Origin: CAZEQJ01 sp964514385
Lineage (GTDB): Bacteria > Bacteroidota > Bacteroidia > Cytophagales > Cyclobacteriaceae
NCBI GenBank assembly: GCA_964514385.1
Contig: CAZEQJ010000012.1
Coordinates: 25,433-89,432, forward strand
Length of the DNA: 64,000 nucleotides
Direction: 5' to 3'
Of this stretch, positions 10,138 through 19,477 are shown one piece after another. Under the pieces are notes generated by a model. The model was not told where the DNA came from and searched no databases. It saw nothing but the letters and a program-made list of their open reading frames with translations. The number at the start of each line of letters is the position of its first letter. The first letter of the stretch is position 1. A program made the translations under genes and the position numbers.

Positions 10138-10746
10138 ATGAAAAAAATTGCTTTAGTTCTCCTGATGTTTGCTGCTGCAACCAATATCTATGCTCAGCAG
10201 GAAGATGATGTAAAAACGTTGATAAGCGGCGATATGAAATTGAGTGCCGATAAAATCGGCTTTTTTCTCGCGCCCATGTTCGGACAGACCACGATGGACG
10301 GAGGTGCAGCCTCGATATTGAACCTACGAGGTGGTTTAACCTACGACGACAGCTTTGCATTCGGGCTTTATGCCGGCACCTCATTAAACCAGATCATGCC
10401 GGTGAGTGAAACCGTTCCGGATGTATATATGGATTACTGGAGTGTGGGTGGCTTTGCTGAATATACCCTTTTTGCCAGAAGAGTGGTTCATCTTACTTTC
10501 CCAGTGTATATCGGGTATGGAGAAGTGCAGATGGACAATGAAGTCGGAGATGCCGGTTTGGGGGAAGCCAATTTTATGCAGGTAGAACCATCCGCTTTAC
10601 TGGAAGTAAATATTCATAAATATGTTCGGTTTCAGGCAGGTGCAGGATATAGGTGGGTAAGTGATATGACCTATCGCAACTTTGATCAGACGGCCATTTC
10701 GGGAATCACCGGATATGTGGGCCTGAAGATCGGCCTCTTTAATTAA
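10138..10746 (+). CDS. outer-membrane beta-barrel protein
   Basis: Signal peptide of about 20 residues ending NIYAQ, then alternating amphipathic strands with many Gly and aromatic residues and a terminal strand ending GLKIGLFN. This is typical of a small Bacteroidota outer-membrane barrel of the OmpW/Omp_b-brl type. The ATG at 10138 is preferred over an in-frame upstream start because it begins the signal peptide. It is separated from the glucan operon by a terminator. Function unknown. Confidence 0.7.
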   Translation: MKKIALVLLMFAAATNIYAQQEDDVKTLISGDMKLSADKIGFFLAPMFGQTTMDGGAASILNLRGGLTYDDSFAFGLYAGTSLNQIMPVSETVPDVYMDYWSVGGFAEYTLFARRVVHLTFPVYIGYGEVQMDNEVGDAGLGEANFMQVEPSALLEVNIHKYVRFQAGAGYRWVSDMTYRNFDQTAISGITGYVGLKIGLFN

Positions 10747-10831
10747 TCAACAGTTGGGTAAGAGATGTTGATCTGGTGGATAGGTGGGCTTATTTCCCTT
10801 ATATTGCAAAAGATATTCACCTTCGATCTAA

Positions 10832-12817
10832 ATGCATTTACCTCTATTACAGGACATCCTCATATTACTGGGCTTTTCGGTTGTTATCGTTTTTGCCCTG
10901 CAGAAAATAAAGCTTCCTTCCATTATAGGATTCCTGGTTACGGGAATCATCATCGGGCCATACGGGCTTAGTCTGATCAATGCTGTGGATCAGGTGGAAA
11001 CGCTATCTGAGATTGGGGTAATATTGCTGCTCTTTGTCATCGGAATGGAGCTTTCCATCAAGCAACTGGCATCCATCAAAAAAACGGTATTTTTTGGCGG
11101 TCTTTTTCAGGTAGGAATTACAGCCCTGGTAACTGCAGGTATTTATTTCACACTGGGTTCCACCTGGAGTGAAGGTGTATTTGTAGGCTTTATCTTTTCA
11201 TTATCCAGTACTGCCATTGTGCTGAAGACATTGCAGGACAGAAAGGAAATCGCCACACCACATGGACGAAACGCATTAGCCATACTTATTTTTCAGGATA
11301 TTATTGTAGTACCCATGATGCTGATTACACCCCTGCTTGCCGGGGCTTCAGAAAATATAGGCCGTGATGTATTAATGCTTGTACTTAAATCCGGAGTGGT
11401 GCTCATAATTACCATTGTTAGCGCCCGGTACGTTGTACCCCGGCTTATGCATGCGGTGGCACGGACAAATTCAAGGGAATTATTTCTGTTAGTCACTATT
11501 ACCATATGCTTTGCCGTTGCTTTTCTGACTTCGGAGGTCGGCCTTTCACTGGCACTGGGAGCCTTTATGGCAGGACTTATCATATCAGAATCAGAATACA
11601 GCCATCAGGCGACCAGCATTATCCTGCCATTCAGGGAGCTTTTTACCAGTTTCTTTTTTGTGTCGGTAGGCATGTTGTTAGATCTACGGTTTTTCATTGA
11701 AAATATCCTGATCGTACTGTTACTGGTATTGGCAGTATTTCTTATAAAATCGATTATTGCGGCTCTGGCAGTGGCAATTCTCCGTTATCCGACCAAAACG
11801 GTACTGCTCACCGGTTTATCTCTTTTTCAGGTAGGAGAGTTTGCGTTTATTCTATCGAAAGTAGGTATTGACTACGATATCCTGGCACCGACCACCAATC
11901 AGTATTTCCTTTCTGTATCCATTGTGTCTATGATCCTTACTCCATTTATCCTTATATTTTCAGACAGGATCGCCAATCGCTTTATCGGTGTTTCTAAAAA
12001 AATCGGTTTTGATCCTGATCAGAATGCTCCGGCAGGACTGGGGGGCATGGCTGAAGATCAGCTGGAAAACCATCTGGTGATCATTGGGTATGGTATAAAT
12101 GGCAGTAACCTGGCCAAAGCTGCCAATGCCAGCAACATTCCTTATGCCGTGGTTGAGATGAATGCTGAAATTGTTCGCCGCGAAAGGGCACGCGGTATCC
12201 CCATACTGTTTGGTGATGCTACTCAGGACCACATTCTTGAGGCAGTACATATTGGTGAAGCGCGTGTAGCTGTAATTGCCATTGCTGATAACAGCCAGAC
12301 GAAGACCATGATTAAAAAAATACGGCAACACTCCGACAGCTTATATCTTGTAGTACGTACACGATATGTCAGAGAAACAGCCGAGCTGATTGCACTGGGC
12401 GCTGATGAAGTAATACCTGAGGAGTTTGAAACATCTGTCCAGATTTTTTCCCACGTACTGCATAATTTTCTGGTTACCGAAGATGATATTGAGCAGCTGG
12501 TAGGGAAAGTGCGTGCCGATAACTACCAGATCTTTGTCGATGACCCACAGCTTCCAAAGAGTTACCGGCCTCAGAATATTGCCGATTTCAACATCAGATC
12601 ATTGCGGATCAATGCAGATAGCAGTCCGTACATCGGTTTATCGCTCAGGGAAATGAACCTGCGGGCAGCATATGGAATCAATATTCTGGGAATTAAGCGC
12701 AAAAACAGTGAAGTGTTTGAGCGTATGCATCCGGACGATGTATTGCATCAGGGCGATGTCATCTATGTACAGGGCAATCAAAGTAACATAGAGCAGTTCA
12801 GAAAGCGTATTAGCTAA
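10832..12817 (+). CDS. CPA2 cation/proton antiporter with TrkA domains (KefB-like)
   Basis: Monovalent cation:proton antiporter-2 protein of 661 residues: a membrane Na+/H+ exchanger domain (about 5-380), then a Rossmann TrkA-N domain (about 405-520, HLVIIGYGINGSN) and a C-terminal TrkA-C domain (about 575-660). Such proteins move K+ or Na+ against H+ under control of nucleotide bound to the TrkA domains. Length and domain order are normal for the family. It stands alone between unrelated genes. Confidence 0.92.
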   Translation: MHLPLLQDILILLGFSVVIVFALQKIKLPSIIGFLVTGIIIGPYGLSLINAVDQVETLSEIGVILLLFVIGMELSIKQLASIKKTVFFGGLFQVGITALVTAGIYFTLGSTWSEGVFVGFIFSLSSTAIVLKTLQDRKEIATPHGRNALAILIFQDIIVVPMMLITPLLAGASENIGRDVLMLVLKSGVVLIITIVSARYVVPRLMHAVARTNSRELFLLVTITICFAVAFLTSEVGLSLALGAFMAGLIISESEYSHQATSIILPFRELFTSFFFVSVGMLLDLRFFIENILIVLLLVLAVFLIKSIIAALAVAILRYPTKTVLLTGLSLFQVGEFAFILSKVGIDYDILAPTTNQYFLSVSIVSMILTPFILIFSDRIANRFIGVSKKIGFDPDQNAPAGLGGMAEDQLENHLVIIGYGINGSNLAKAANASNIPYAVVEMNAEIVRRERARGIPILFGDATQDHILEAVHIGEARVAVIAIADNSQTKTMIKKIRQHSDSLYLVVRTRYVRETAELIALGADEVIPEEFETSVQIFSHVLHNFLVTEDDIEQLVGKVRADNYQIFVDDPQLPKSYRPQNIADFNIRSLRINADSSPYIGLSLREMNLRAAYGINILGIKRKNSEVFERMHPDDVLHQGDVIYVQGNQSNIEQFRKRIS

Positions 12818-12958
12818 ACAAGGTTATTCTAATGGCTAATGTTGTACTCCCGTACGAACTAAAGCCTGCAGAATAGTGCTGCGTTTCTGATTTTTTTAAT
12901 TCGATTATTCTTTATTCCGGATTATATATAATTTGTACTCAGAAACAAGGCCTTAACT

Positions 12959-13831
12959 ATGACCAGTACCTCTGCTATTATCCTGGGTGCCTCCCTGATT
13001 ATTATTATGTTTGGAATGGGTCTTTCCCTTTCTGTTGATGATTTTAAACGTGTTGTACTCTATCCCAAAGCCATCATTATCGGCCTGGTCAATCAGTTGA
13101 TCCTGCTGCCGGCCATCGGTTTTCTGATCATCTATGTCATGGATTTAAAACCGGATATAGCCATCGGCCTTATCATTCTTGCTGCATGTCCAGGCGGACC
13201 AACATCCAACCTGATTACGCATCTGGCCAAAGGAGATACAGCGTTATCGGTGAGTCTGACGGCTGTAGCGAGCTTCATTACCGTGCTTACCATTCCGTTT
13301 ATAGTTAATCTGGGATTGGTAATGGTACAGGGGAAGGAGACAGCATTCCAGCTTGATATTCTGAAAACCATAAGCCAGATCTTTATCATCGTCATCATAC
13401 CTGTAAGCCTAGGTATACTTATTCATGAGCGATGGAACTCCTTTGCAAAAAAAATGGATCGGCCTGTGCGTATCGCTTCCACTATCGTATTTATCCTGGT
13501 CATAGCCGGCTTACTGATCAAAGAGAAAGAAAATATAATTCCGTATTTCCAGCAGGCCGGCGTTGTAGCCCTGATACTGAATATAAGCACCATGATGCTG
13601 GGTTTTTTCACTGCACAGCTGTTTCGGCTTAATTTCCGGCAGGAGGTTTCCATCTCCATTGAAAGCGGGATACAGAACGGTACGCTGGCCATTTCCATTG
13701 CCACTGTACTGCTGAATAACTCCGCCTTTGCCATAGCGCCTGCCATTTACAGTCTGATCATGTTTTTCACCGCCGGAGTATTGATCTGGTGGTCGCTCAG
13801 GCGTGCCAAAACAGCAGCGCAGGCGGTGTGA
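12959..13831 (+). CDS. bile acid:Na+ symporter (BASS) family protein
   Basis: Polytopic membrane protein of 290 residues with eight to nine hydrophobic segments. AACPGGPTSNLITHLAKGD (about residues 78-96) and ESGIQNGTLAI (about 236-246) are the sodium-binding-site signatures of the SBF/BASS family. In bacteria these carry organic anions such as pantoate or bile-acid-like compounds; the substrate here is not evident. The ATG at 12959 starts directly with the first membrane segment. Confidence 0.88.
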   Translation: MTSTSAIILGASLIIIMFGMGLSLSVDDFKRVVLYPKAIIIGLVNQLILLPAIGFLIIYVMDLKPDIAIGLIILAACPGGPTSNLITHLAKGDTALSVSLTAVASFITVLTIPFIVNLGLVMVQGKETAFQLDILKTISQIFIIVIIPVSLGILIHERWNSFAKKMDRPVRIASTIVFILVIAGLLIKEKENIIPYFQQAGVVALILNISTMMLGFFTAQLFRLNFRQEVSISIESGIQNGTLAISIATVLLNNSAFAIAPAIYSLIMFFTAGVLIWWSLRRAKTAAQAV

Positions 13832-13854
13832 TGAAGGTTGTCAAGATTAGTTGA

Positions 13855-14646
13855 TTGAACAATGAGGTGCACTCTATCCATAATAACCAATTGAAAAAAC
13901 ATTACCATATTCTCAATGGGGATGCCCTGAAGGAACGCTTTCCCAGCCAATTTGACGGAGAGATATTGGTTATGCGTGAATGCCTCGTAGAAGGGGATGT
14001 GACCAGCGACTCTCTAAATGAATTGTTTGAAAAACGGGCCCGATATATAGCCGAAATTTATGGTGAATATTCGATAGAGGATTATTATGAAGATGTAGTT
14101 ACCGTATTTGAACAAACCCAGAAAATACCTGACCATGCTGAAATAAATTTATGGTTTGAAGATGACCTGTTTTGTCAGGTCAATTTTTGGTTTATCACTC
14201 ATTTACTTTCCAATTATGTGAATAATAGCTCCGTTTTTTTAATCAGGCCGCCCGTTCATACACCATTCGGGTTTGGGGGACTGGGCGATAAGGAGCTGAT
14301 ACAGGCCTACACACAAAAAATTCAAATTAATAATATCGACGAGGTAGCCAGCCTGTGGCATTATTATCAGAAAAATGCTTTACCAGAATTAATTAACCTT
14401 GCCAAAAAAATAGGAGAGTATTATCCATTCATTGAAACAGCTGTTGAAGCTCATATCCAGAGAATTCCAGAGGAGGATAACCCCGGTCGACCAGTGCAGA
14501 CGTTGATAGATATTATGAACGAACTGGAAACTGACGAATTCCCAGCGATATTCAGGGAGTTTAGTAAACGTGAAAGCATCTATGGTTATGGAGACTTACA
14601 GGTCAGAAAACTACTGGAAGAGATCCGGAATATCTCTCGGATTTGA
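13855..14646 (+). CDS. DUF1835 domain protein
   Basis: Soluble protein of about 263 residues. HYHILNGDALKERFP at the N-terminus, HAEINLWFEDDLFCQVNFWF in the middle and YGYGDLQVRKLL at the end fit the DUF1835 family, which has no assigned function. There is no ATG: the frame opens with TTG at 13855 directly after a stop, and GTG at 13867 is the alternative, so the start is uncertain. Its end lies against a fragment of an AraC-type gene, suggesting a rearrangement here. Confidence 0.7.
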   Translation: MNNEVHSIHNNQLKKHYHILNGDALKERFPSQFDGEILVMRECLVEGDVTSDSLNELFEKRARYIAEIYGEYSIEDYYEDVVTVFEQTQKIPDHAEINLWFEDDLFCQVNFWFITHLLSNYVNNSSVFLIRPPVHTPFGFGGLGDKELIQAYTQKIQINNIDEVASLWHYYQKNALPELINLAKKIGEYYPFIETAVEAHIQRIPEEDNPGRPVQTLIDIMNELETDEFPAIFREFSKRESIYGYGDLQVRKLLEEIRNISRI

Positions 14647-14721
14647 ATACCCCCACTATTTTAGTAACCTATTCAGGAAAAAAATAGGTCTAAGTCCAAC
14701 TGAATATAGAGAGCAGCATTA
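14636..14721 (+). pseudogene. AraC-family regulator, C-terminal remnant
   Basis: In a frame offset from the DUF1835 gene, 14636-14721 reads LGFEYPHYFSNLFRKK followed by IGLSPTEYREQH and a TAA stop. This is the second helix-turn-helix and C-terminal end of an AraC/XylS regulator. No upstream part of such a gene is present; the upstream sequence codes for the DUF1835 C-terminus instead. It is read as debris of a deletion or insertion. Only about 28 codons remain, so it is not a functional gene. Confidence 0.8.
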
Positions 14722-14863
14722 AAACTATCTCAGTAACATGTTCCATTCCAGGTAAACCTAATCAGAATAAATCCCCGGCTTTCACCTTCAACGCTTTATT
14801 TTACTCATAAAAATGGCAACCTGTATTTTTTGTCCCTATCTTGACTACTAATTAGAAGTGTGC

Positions 14864-15448
14864 ATGATTTCTGTGAAAAATCAACTGGAAGACTTTATCT
14901 ATCGAAGGATTGAGCAACCTAGAAAACAGGATGTTCTGGAAATTCTGGCCATTTTTAAGAATCAGACATTTTGCAAAGGCCATATTTTTAAAGAAAAGAA
15001 TACGATCATAAATCATCTTGGTTTTCTGGGGTCTGGTAGTGTTCGGTCTTATTTTATCAATGACAAAGGGGATGAAATCACCAACGAGGTGCTCCTGAAG
15101 GACAATTTCGTTTCGGATATCATCAGCATTCGTACTGCTGCTAAATCAAATATCATCATTGAAGTGCTCGAGGAGTCTGATATTCTGGTCGCCAATATGG
15201 ATGAAGTTTGGAATCTACTCAACCATAATGTGACCTTCAATATTCTTATCCGCGAACATATGGGCGATCGGGCAATGGAAATGATCAAAAAGCAGCTCCT
15301 TTTCTTAAATGGTACTGCTAAAGAACGGTATCAGTATATTATTAAAACAAATCCGGAAATACTCGACAAGTTCCCGCTTCGCTACATAGCCAACATGATT
15401 GGTGTGACCCAAACGCAACTAAGCAGAATCAGAAAAGAAAAATCCTAA
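14864..15448 (+). CDS. Crp/Fnr-family transcriptional regulator
   Basis: Protein of about 194 residues with an N-terminal cyclic-nucleotide-binding-like beta roll (about 30-115, LGFLGSGSVRSYFINDKGDEIT) and a C-terminal helix-turn-helix (FPLRYIANMIGVTQTQLSRIRKE). This is the short Bacteroidota Crp type; no Cys cluster for an iron-sulfur centre is seen. The ATG at 14864 is preferred over GTG at 14858. It lies 81 bp upstream of a run of same-strand genes (15530-21597) and is a candidate regulator of them. Confidence 0.85.
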   Translation: MISVKNQLEDFIYRRIEQPRKQDVLEILAIFKNQTFCKGHIFKEKNTIINHLGFLGSGSVRSYFINDKGDEITNEVLLKDNFVSDIISIRTAAKSNIIIEVLEESDILVANMDEVWNLLNHNVTFNILIREHMGDRAMEMIKKQLLFLNGTAKERYQYIIKTNPEILDKFPLRYIANMIGVTQTQLSRIRKEKS

Positions 15449-15529
15449 GGAAAATTAGATTTTTCAACATTTGTAAAAGGATAATTCACTGGTATTTAAT
15501 GTGCTTTGTATCACAAAAAATATCAGATC

Positions 15530-16012
15530 ATGAATTATCTAACCTCACCAAAATCCCTTATCATCATCATCTTGTTAAGTGTAGTTTCTTACACGTCCAA
15601 AGCACAAACAGAAGTCGAAATATTCCAGGAAGCTTTTGGCCTGGAAAAGAAAATGTTGGTGGCTGATTTTATGAACCTCGGTGAAGAAGCGGCTACCTTC
15701 TGGAGAATTTACGAACAGTATGAGGCTGAGCGAAAAAACCTGGGCAAAGAGCGAATTGATATAATCGTTGATTACGCTGACCGGTATGCAAACATCTCCG
15801 ACGACGAAATTCTCGTATTATTTAGTAGGAGAGAGAAGCTCAACAAAGCCTATGACAAAATGCAAAAGAAGTATTTCAAGCAAATGAGCAAAGAAATAGG
15901 TGTTGCTAAAGCTGCTCAGTTCTGGCAATTAGAAAGTTATATCAACTCAATCATTACAGCCAACATCTATAGCCAGATACCTTTTATCGGGGAAAACCTC
16001 GAGGGTAACTAA
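15530..16012 (+). CDS. secreted helical protein of unknown function
   Basis: Predicted signal peptide (about 26 residues ending SKAQ) followed by a highly charged, mostly helical periplasmic domain of about 135 residues rich in Lys, Glu and Tyr. No catalytic motif is recognised; size and helical content recall small periplasmic chaperone-like proteins, but no family can be assigned. The ATG at 15530 is chosen because it starts the signal peptide. First of the genes after the Crp-type regulator. Confidence 0.65.
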   Translation: MNYLTSPKSLIIIILLSVVSYTSKAQTEVEIFQEAFGLEKKMLVADFMNLGEEAATFWRIYEQYEAERKNLGKERIDIIVDYADRYANISDDEILVLFSRREKLNKAYDKMQKKYFKQMSKEIGVAKAAQFWQLESYINSIITANIYSQIPFIGENLEGN

Positions 16013-16044
16013 AACCTAACAAGTACCAACTAAATACAGGCATC

Positions 16045-16896
16045 ATGAACAAATTCAGAAAATTGATTTACGTCGTAGCTGCCTTTGTTATACTAGTGGC
16101 CGTAATTGCAGCTCTTCTTCCCTCAATACTACATTCAATGGGACTACATCCGGAGTATGAAGGTGAGCAATATGATTTAACGGGTAAAAAGGCATTGATC
16201 GTGACTACCAGTCATGGTGTGCTCCATAAACCAGGTGAAACTACGGGGAAACCAACTGGGGTATTTGCTTCAGAAATGACCATCCCTTATTATGAATTTC
16301 TGGATGCCAATATGACTGTTGATGTGGCCAGTATCAATGGAGGTGAAATACCGATCGATCCGCAATCTTTTTATTATTTCCTCAGATCTCCACAGGATAA
16401 GCGGTATTTGAAAGATGAAGAGTTTCAGGAAAAAACTAAAAATTCCATTCCGGTAAGTGAGGTAGATTTCAATGAATATGACATCGTCTTCTTTTCAGGA
16501 GGCTGGGGTGCCGCATATGATATGGCGTCAGAGAGAATGGGATCAAAAGTAACAAATGCCTACTATAACTCTGATGTACTTTTTGGAAGTGTCTGCCATG
16601 GCGCATTAGCGTTCACAGAAGCAAGAGATACCACTGGCAACTATCTGATAGAAGGGCGAACCCTTACAGGAGTCACTCAAAAGCAGCTGAAACAGTTTGG
16701 TATCGAATATACACCGAAGCATCCACAGGAGGAATTGGAAAAAGCGGGAGCGAACTATCAATGTAATCATAAATGGTACGACCCGCTGGCAACCATCACA
16801 GTTATTGATGAAGAAAAGAGATTTATAACCGGGCAAAATCAGAATTCCAGTCACGAGACTGCACAGCTTCTGATGAAGACATTAGTTAATCAATAA
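16045..16896 (+). CDS. membrane-anchored DJ-1/PfpI-family protein
   Basis: N-terminal membrane anchor (about 8-28), then a class I glutamine-amidotransferase-like domain of the DJ-1/PfpI/Hsp31 group. Cys184 in GSVCHGA sits in the nucleophile elbow and VFFSGGWGA precedes it; GKPTGVFASEMTIPYYEF resembles the Hsp31-like glyoxalase/chaperone branch. The domain would lie outside the inner membrane. It ends 2 bp before the sulfatase start, so the two are probably co-expressed. Actual activity (glyoxalase, deglycase, hydrolase) is open. Confidence 0.83.
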   Translation: MNKFRKLIYVVAAFVILVAVIAALLPSILHSMGLHPEYEGEQYDLTGKKALIVTTSHGVLHKPGETTGKPTGVFASEMTIPYYEFLDANMTVDVASINGGEIPIDPQSFYYFLRSPQDKRYLKDEEFQEKTKNSIPVSEVDFNEYDIVFFSGGWGAAYDMASERMGSKVTNAYYNSDVLFGSVCHGALAFTEARDTTGNYLIEGRTLTGVTQKQLKQFGIEYTPKHPQEELEKAGANYQCNHKWYDPLATITVIDEEKRFITGQNQNSSHETAQLLMKTLVNQ

Positions 16897-16898
16897 AC

Positions 16899-18668
16899 AT
16901 GCAAAAACTTATAACAAAAATTCTTCTGGGTTTTATACTCGGTTCAGGTATAGCTGTGTTTGCTCAGCCTGATTCAATCTCTACACCGCCAAACATTGTA
17001 TTAATACTTGTAGATGATTCGGGATTAATGGATTTTGGTGCATTTGGGGGTGAAGCACGGACACCAAACATCGACAGGCTGGCTGCAAATGGAATTATGT
17101 TTACTAACCTGCATGCATCGCCGGTTTGTGCACCCTCCAGAGCCATGTTGATCACAGGAACGGACAGCCACCTGGCGGGTGTAGCTAATTTACCCGAGAT
17201 GCTTCCGGATGAATATCAAACCAAACCAGGATATGGCGGAGAATTAAATGATCGTGTGCAGACTATTGCAACAAGATTAAAAGAGGCCAATTACAATACC
17301 TACGTTACAGGTAAATGGCATCTTGGTCATAATGAACATACCTTACCTACCAAAAGGGGTTTCGACCGCTCTTTCATACTTGGTGGTTCAGGTGCAAGCA
17401 ATTACGATAGCAAAGGTTATTTACCTCAAAAGCCGAAAGCGCATTGGTATGCAGATGGAGTAGAGGTAGAATTACCTGAAGATTTTTATTCCTCTAAAAC
17501 CTATATAGATAAAACCATCTCCTTCCACGAAGAGGAACAAAATCCTGAAAATCCTTTCTTTGCTTACATCGCCTTCCAGGCAATACATACCCCGGTGCAG
17601 GCACCAAAAGAATATGTAAAGCATTACATGGAAATATATCAGCAAGGATGGGATAAAATGCGGGAAAGTAGGTTTGAAAAGGCAAAACAATTGGGAATTA
17701 TCCCGGAGTCAGCTCAATTAAACGATGATATCCCTGAATTTAAGGATTGGGATGAAATGAACCCTAAAAAGCAAAAGCTTTATGCCACCAGCATGGCGGT
17801 TACAGCCGGCATGTTAGAAGCAATGGACTACCATATCGGCCGCTACATCGCATATTTATCTGAACAGGGCATGTTAGACAACACCATTTTCATTGTTACT
17901 TCCGACAATGGACCAGATGGTGGCGACTATACTATCGGCGTACCATGGGCTAAAAAAAATGGATACCATCAAAACTTTGAAGCTAATGGAGGTAAAGACT
18001 TTTTCGGTTTTATGGGAACAGGCTTTGCAAATGCAGTTTCATCTCCTTTCTCATACTTCAAATATTATACCGGTGAAGGCGGTATACGAGTGCCCTTGGT
18101 TATCAGTGGTAAGAATATTCCCCGGGAAGTTTCTTCCGATGAGTTTACTTTCATCACAGATATAGCACCAACGATTTATGATATTGCAGGAATTTCTACC
18201 GCTGCCAATGAAGGATTTGCACCTATTACAGGTAAAAGTTTGTATCCTCATATTCTAAACACCGACTTACAGGTCTACAAGGATGATGAAGGTGTAGGAA
18301 TTGAAGCAGCAAGTAGCTCAGCTTATTTCCTTAATGGATATAAAATTGTGAAAAATAATATCCCGGATGGTGATAATAAATGGCATCTATATCACATTGT
18401 AAGTGATCCGGGAGAGGTAAACGACCTGGCAGAAGATAATCCGGCGTTATTTAATAAAATGCTGCTAGCATACCATGACTATGAACAAAAGGTAGGTGTA
18501 CTAGCCATGCCAGAGGGATATTCTGCACAAGGCTTTGTATCAAAAAAAGCTACGAAATACCTCATACTTGATTTCCTTCCCTTAGTCATTGGGACAATAA
18601 TCGCTCTAGGACTTCTTGTTTTCATCGTTTGGCGATTTCTCAAAAGGCGTCCTGTAGGTAATGCATAA
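16899..18668 (+). CDS. arylsulfatase-family sulfatase with C-terminal membrane segment
   Basis: Signal peptide (about 1-23) followed by a sulfatase/alkaline-phosphatase-fold domain: NIVLILVDDSG carries the metal-binding Asp pair, and CAPSR with Cys77 is the formylglycine-conversion motif, so it is predicted to be active if an anaerobic or FGE-type maturase exists elsewhere. TGKWHLG and SDNGPDGG are further active-site blocks. Residues about 557-580 form a membrane segment followed by a KRRP basic end, an uncommon C-terminal anchor for a sulfatase. It overlaps the next gene by 8 bp. Confidence 0.9.
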   Translation: MQKLITKILLGFILGSGIAVFAQPDSISTPPNIVLILVDDSGLMDFGAFGGEARTPNIDRLAANGIMFTNLHASPVCAPSRAMLITGTDSHLAGVANLPEMLPDEYQTKPGYGGELNDRVQTIATRLKEANYNTYVTGKWHLGHNEHTLPTKRGFDRSFILGGSGASNYDSKGYLPQKPKAHWYADGVEVELPEDFYSSKTYIDKTISFHEEEQNPENPFFAYIAFQAIHTPVQAPKEYVKHYMEIYQQGWDKMRESRFEKAKQLGIIPESAQLNDDIPEFKDWDEMNPKKQKLYATSMAVTAGMLEAMDYHIGRYIAYLSEQGMLDNTIFIVTSDNGPDGGDYTIGVPWAKKNGYHQNFEANGGKDFFGFMGTGFANAVSSPFSYFKYYTGEGGIRVPLVISGKNIPREVSSDEFTFITDIAPTIYDIAGISTAANEGFAPITGKSLYPHILNTDLQVYKDDEGVGIEAASSSAYFLNGYKIVKNNIPDGDNKWHLYHIVSDPGEVNDLAEDNPALFNKMLLAYHDYEQKVGVLAMPEGYSAQGFVSKKATKYLILDFLPLVIGTIIALGLLVFIVWRFLKRRPVGNA

Positions 18669-19458
18669 CGTCAATTATATCCTTTTCATCGGATGGGTAT
18701 TAATATTGCCATTATTTACTGTTAACGCACAGGAGGTTCATAGTAACACATATCGGGCAAAATATAAAGTAAATCATAACTTCAGGAGACTCGATTTAAG
18801 CGGAAAAATAATCTCTTACCAGGATAGTGTGATGCTGCAGTCTGATAAAGGCTCGATTGACAGTATTATCAAAAATATCGCATCTGGCAGAAAGGGGCTC
18901 AAATCGAATATTCACTTTGAAAAAAATAAAATTTACGTAAACCCTTATCCTGTATTTGATGAAGAAGGTAATGTATATATCGAGCGGGATGCCAGTTATT
19001 ATTATGAATTAGAAAACAGGCAATCGGTATCTCTGCGGTTCAGCAGCTTCTCTATCAAAGCACTTTCTGTTCCCTTAAAAGTAAGAATAGGCAGTGATCA
19101 ATATGAATTTTCCAGTGATGCCAACCTGGGTGCTTTTGGTGGGTTCAGTTGGGGCAAAACGAAGATTACCCATATGGAACATGTGGGCAAAGCTGAAAAA
19201 GAAATCATGCGAACTGTTGGTATTCTCATTGGCACGGAGAGTCTTGAATTTTCATTCCGGGATGTGAATAATGAAAATGTGGATGTAGAAACCGCTGTTA
19301 TTTCAGTTGGAGCAGGGTTTATTTATTCGTATCAGAAATTTACCGCCGGACTTACCGGAGGTTTAGATTACGCGCTTGGCGAAAATAGTTCCGAATGGGA
19401 TTATCATGGGCGTCCATGGATCGGCATTGCCATAGGTTATTCGTTGTTTTCATTTTAA
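18661..19458 (+). CDS. predicted outer-membrane or periplasmic beta protein
   Basis: Signal peptide (about 23 residues ending TVNAQ) and a C-terminal half of alternating strands with Gly and aromatic residues ending GIAIGYSLFSF, a terminal Phe typical of outer-membrane barrels. No named family recognised. Its ATG overlaps the end of the sulfatase gene by 8 bp, so it is co-translated with it and may form a substrate channel or surface partner. Confidence 0.62.
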   Translation: MHNVNYILFIGWVLILPLFTVNAQEVHSNTYRAKYKVNHNFRRLDLSGKIISYQDSVMLQSDKGSIDSIIKNIASGRKGLKSNIHFEKNKIYVNPYPVFDEEGNVYIERDASYYYELENRQSVSLRFSSFSIKALSVPLKVRIGSDQYEFSSDANLGAFGGFSWGKTKITHMEHVGKAEKEIMRTVGILIGTESLEFSFRDVNNENVDVETAVISVGAGFIYSYQKFTAGLTGGLDYALGENSSEWDYHGRPWIGIAIGYSLFSF

Positions 19459-19477
19459 TCTTTAGATATAAAAAATC

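Noticed and set aside
12910..12945. Promoter-like TATAATTTG upstream of the BASS transporter
   Set aside because: It has three bases instead of two between TA and TTTG and no matching -33 element, so it does not meet the Bacteroidota consensus.
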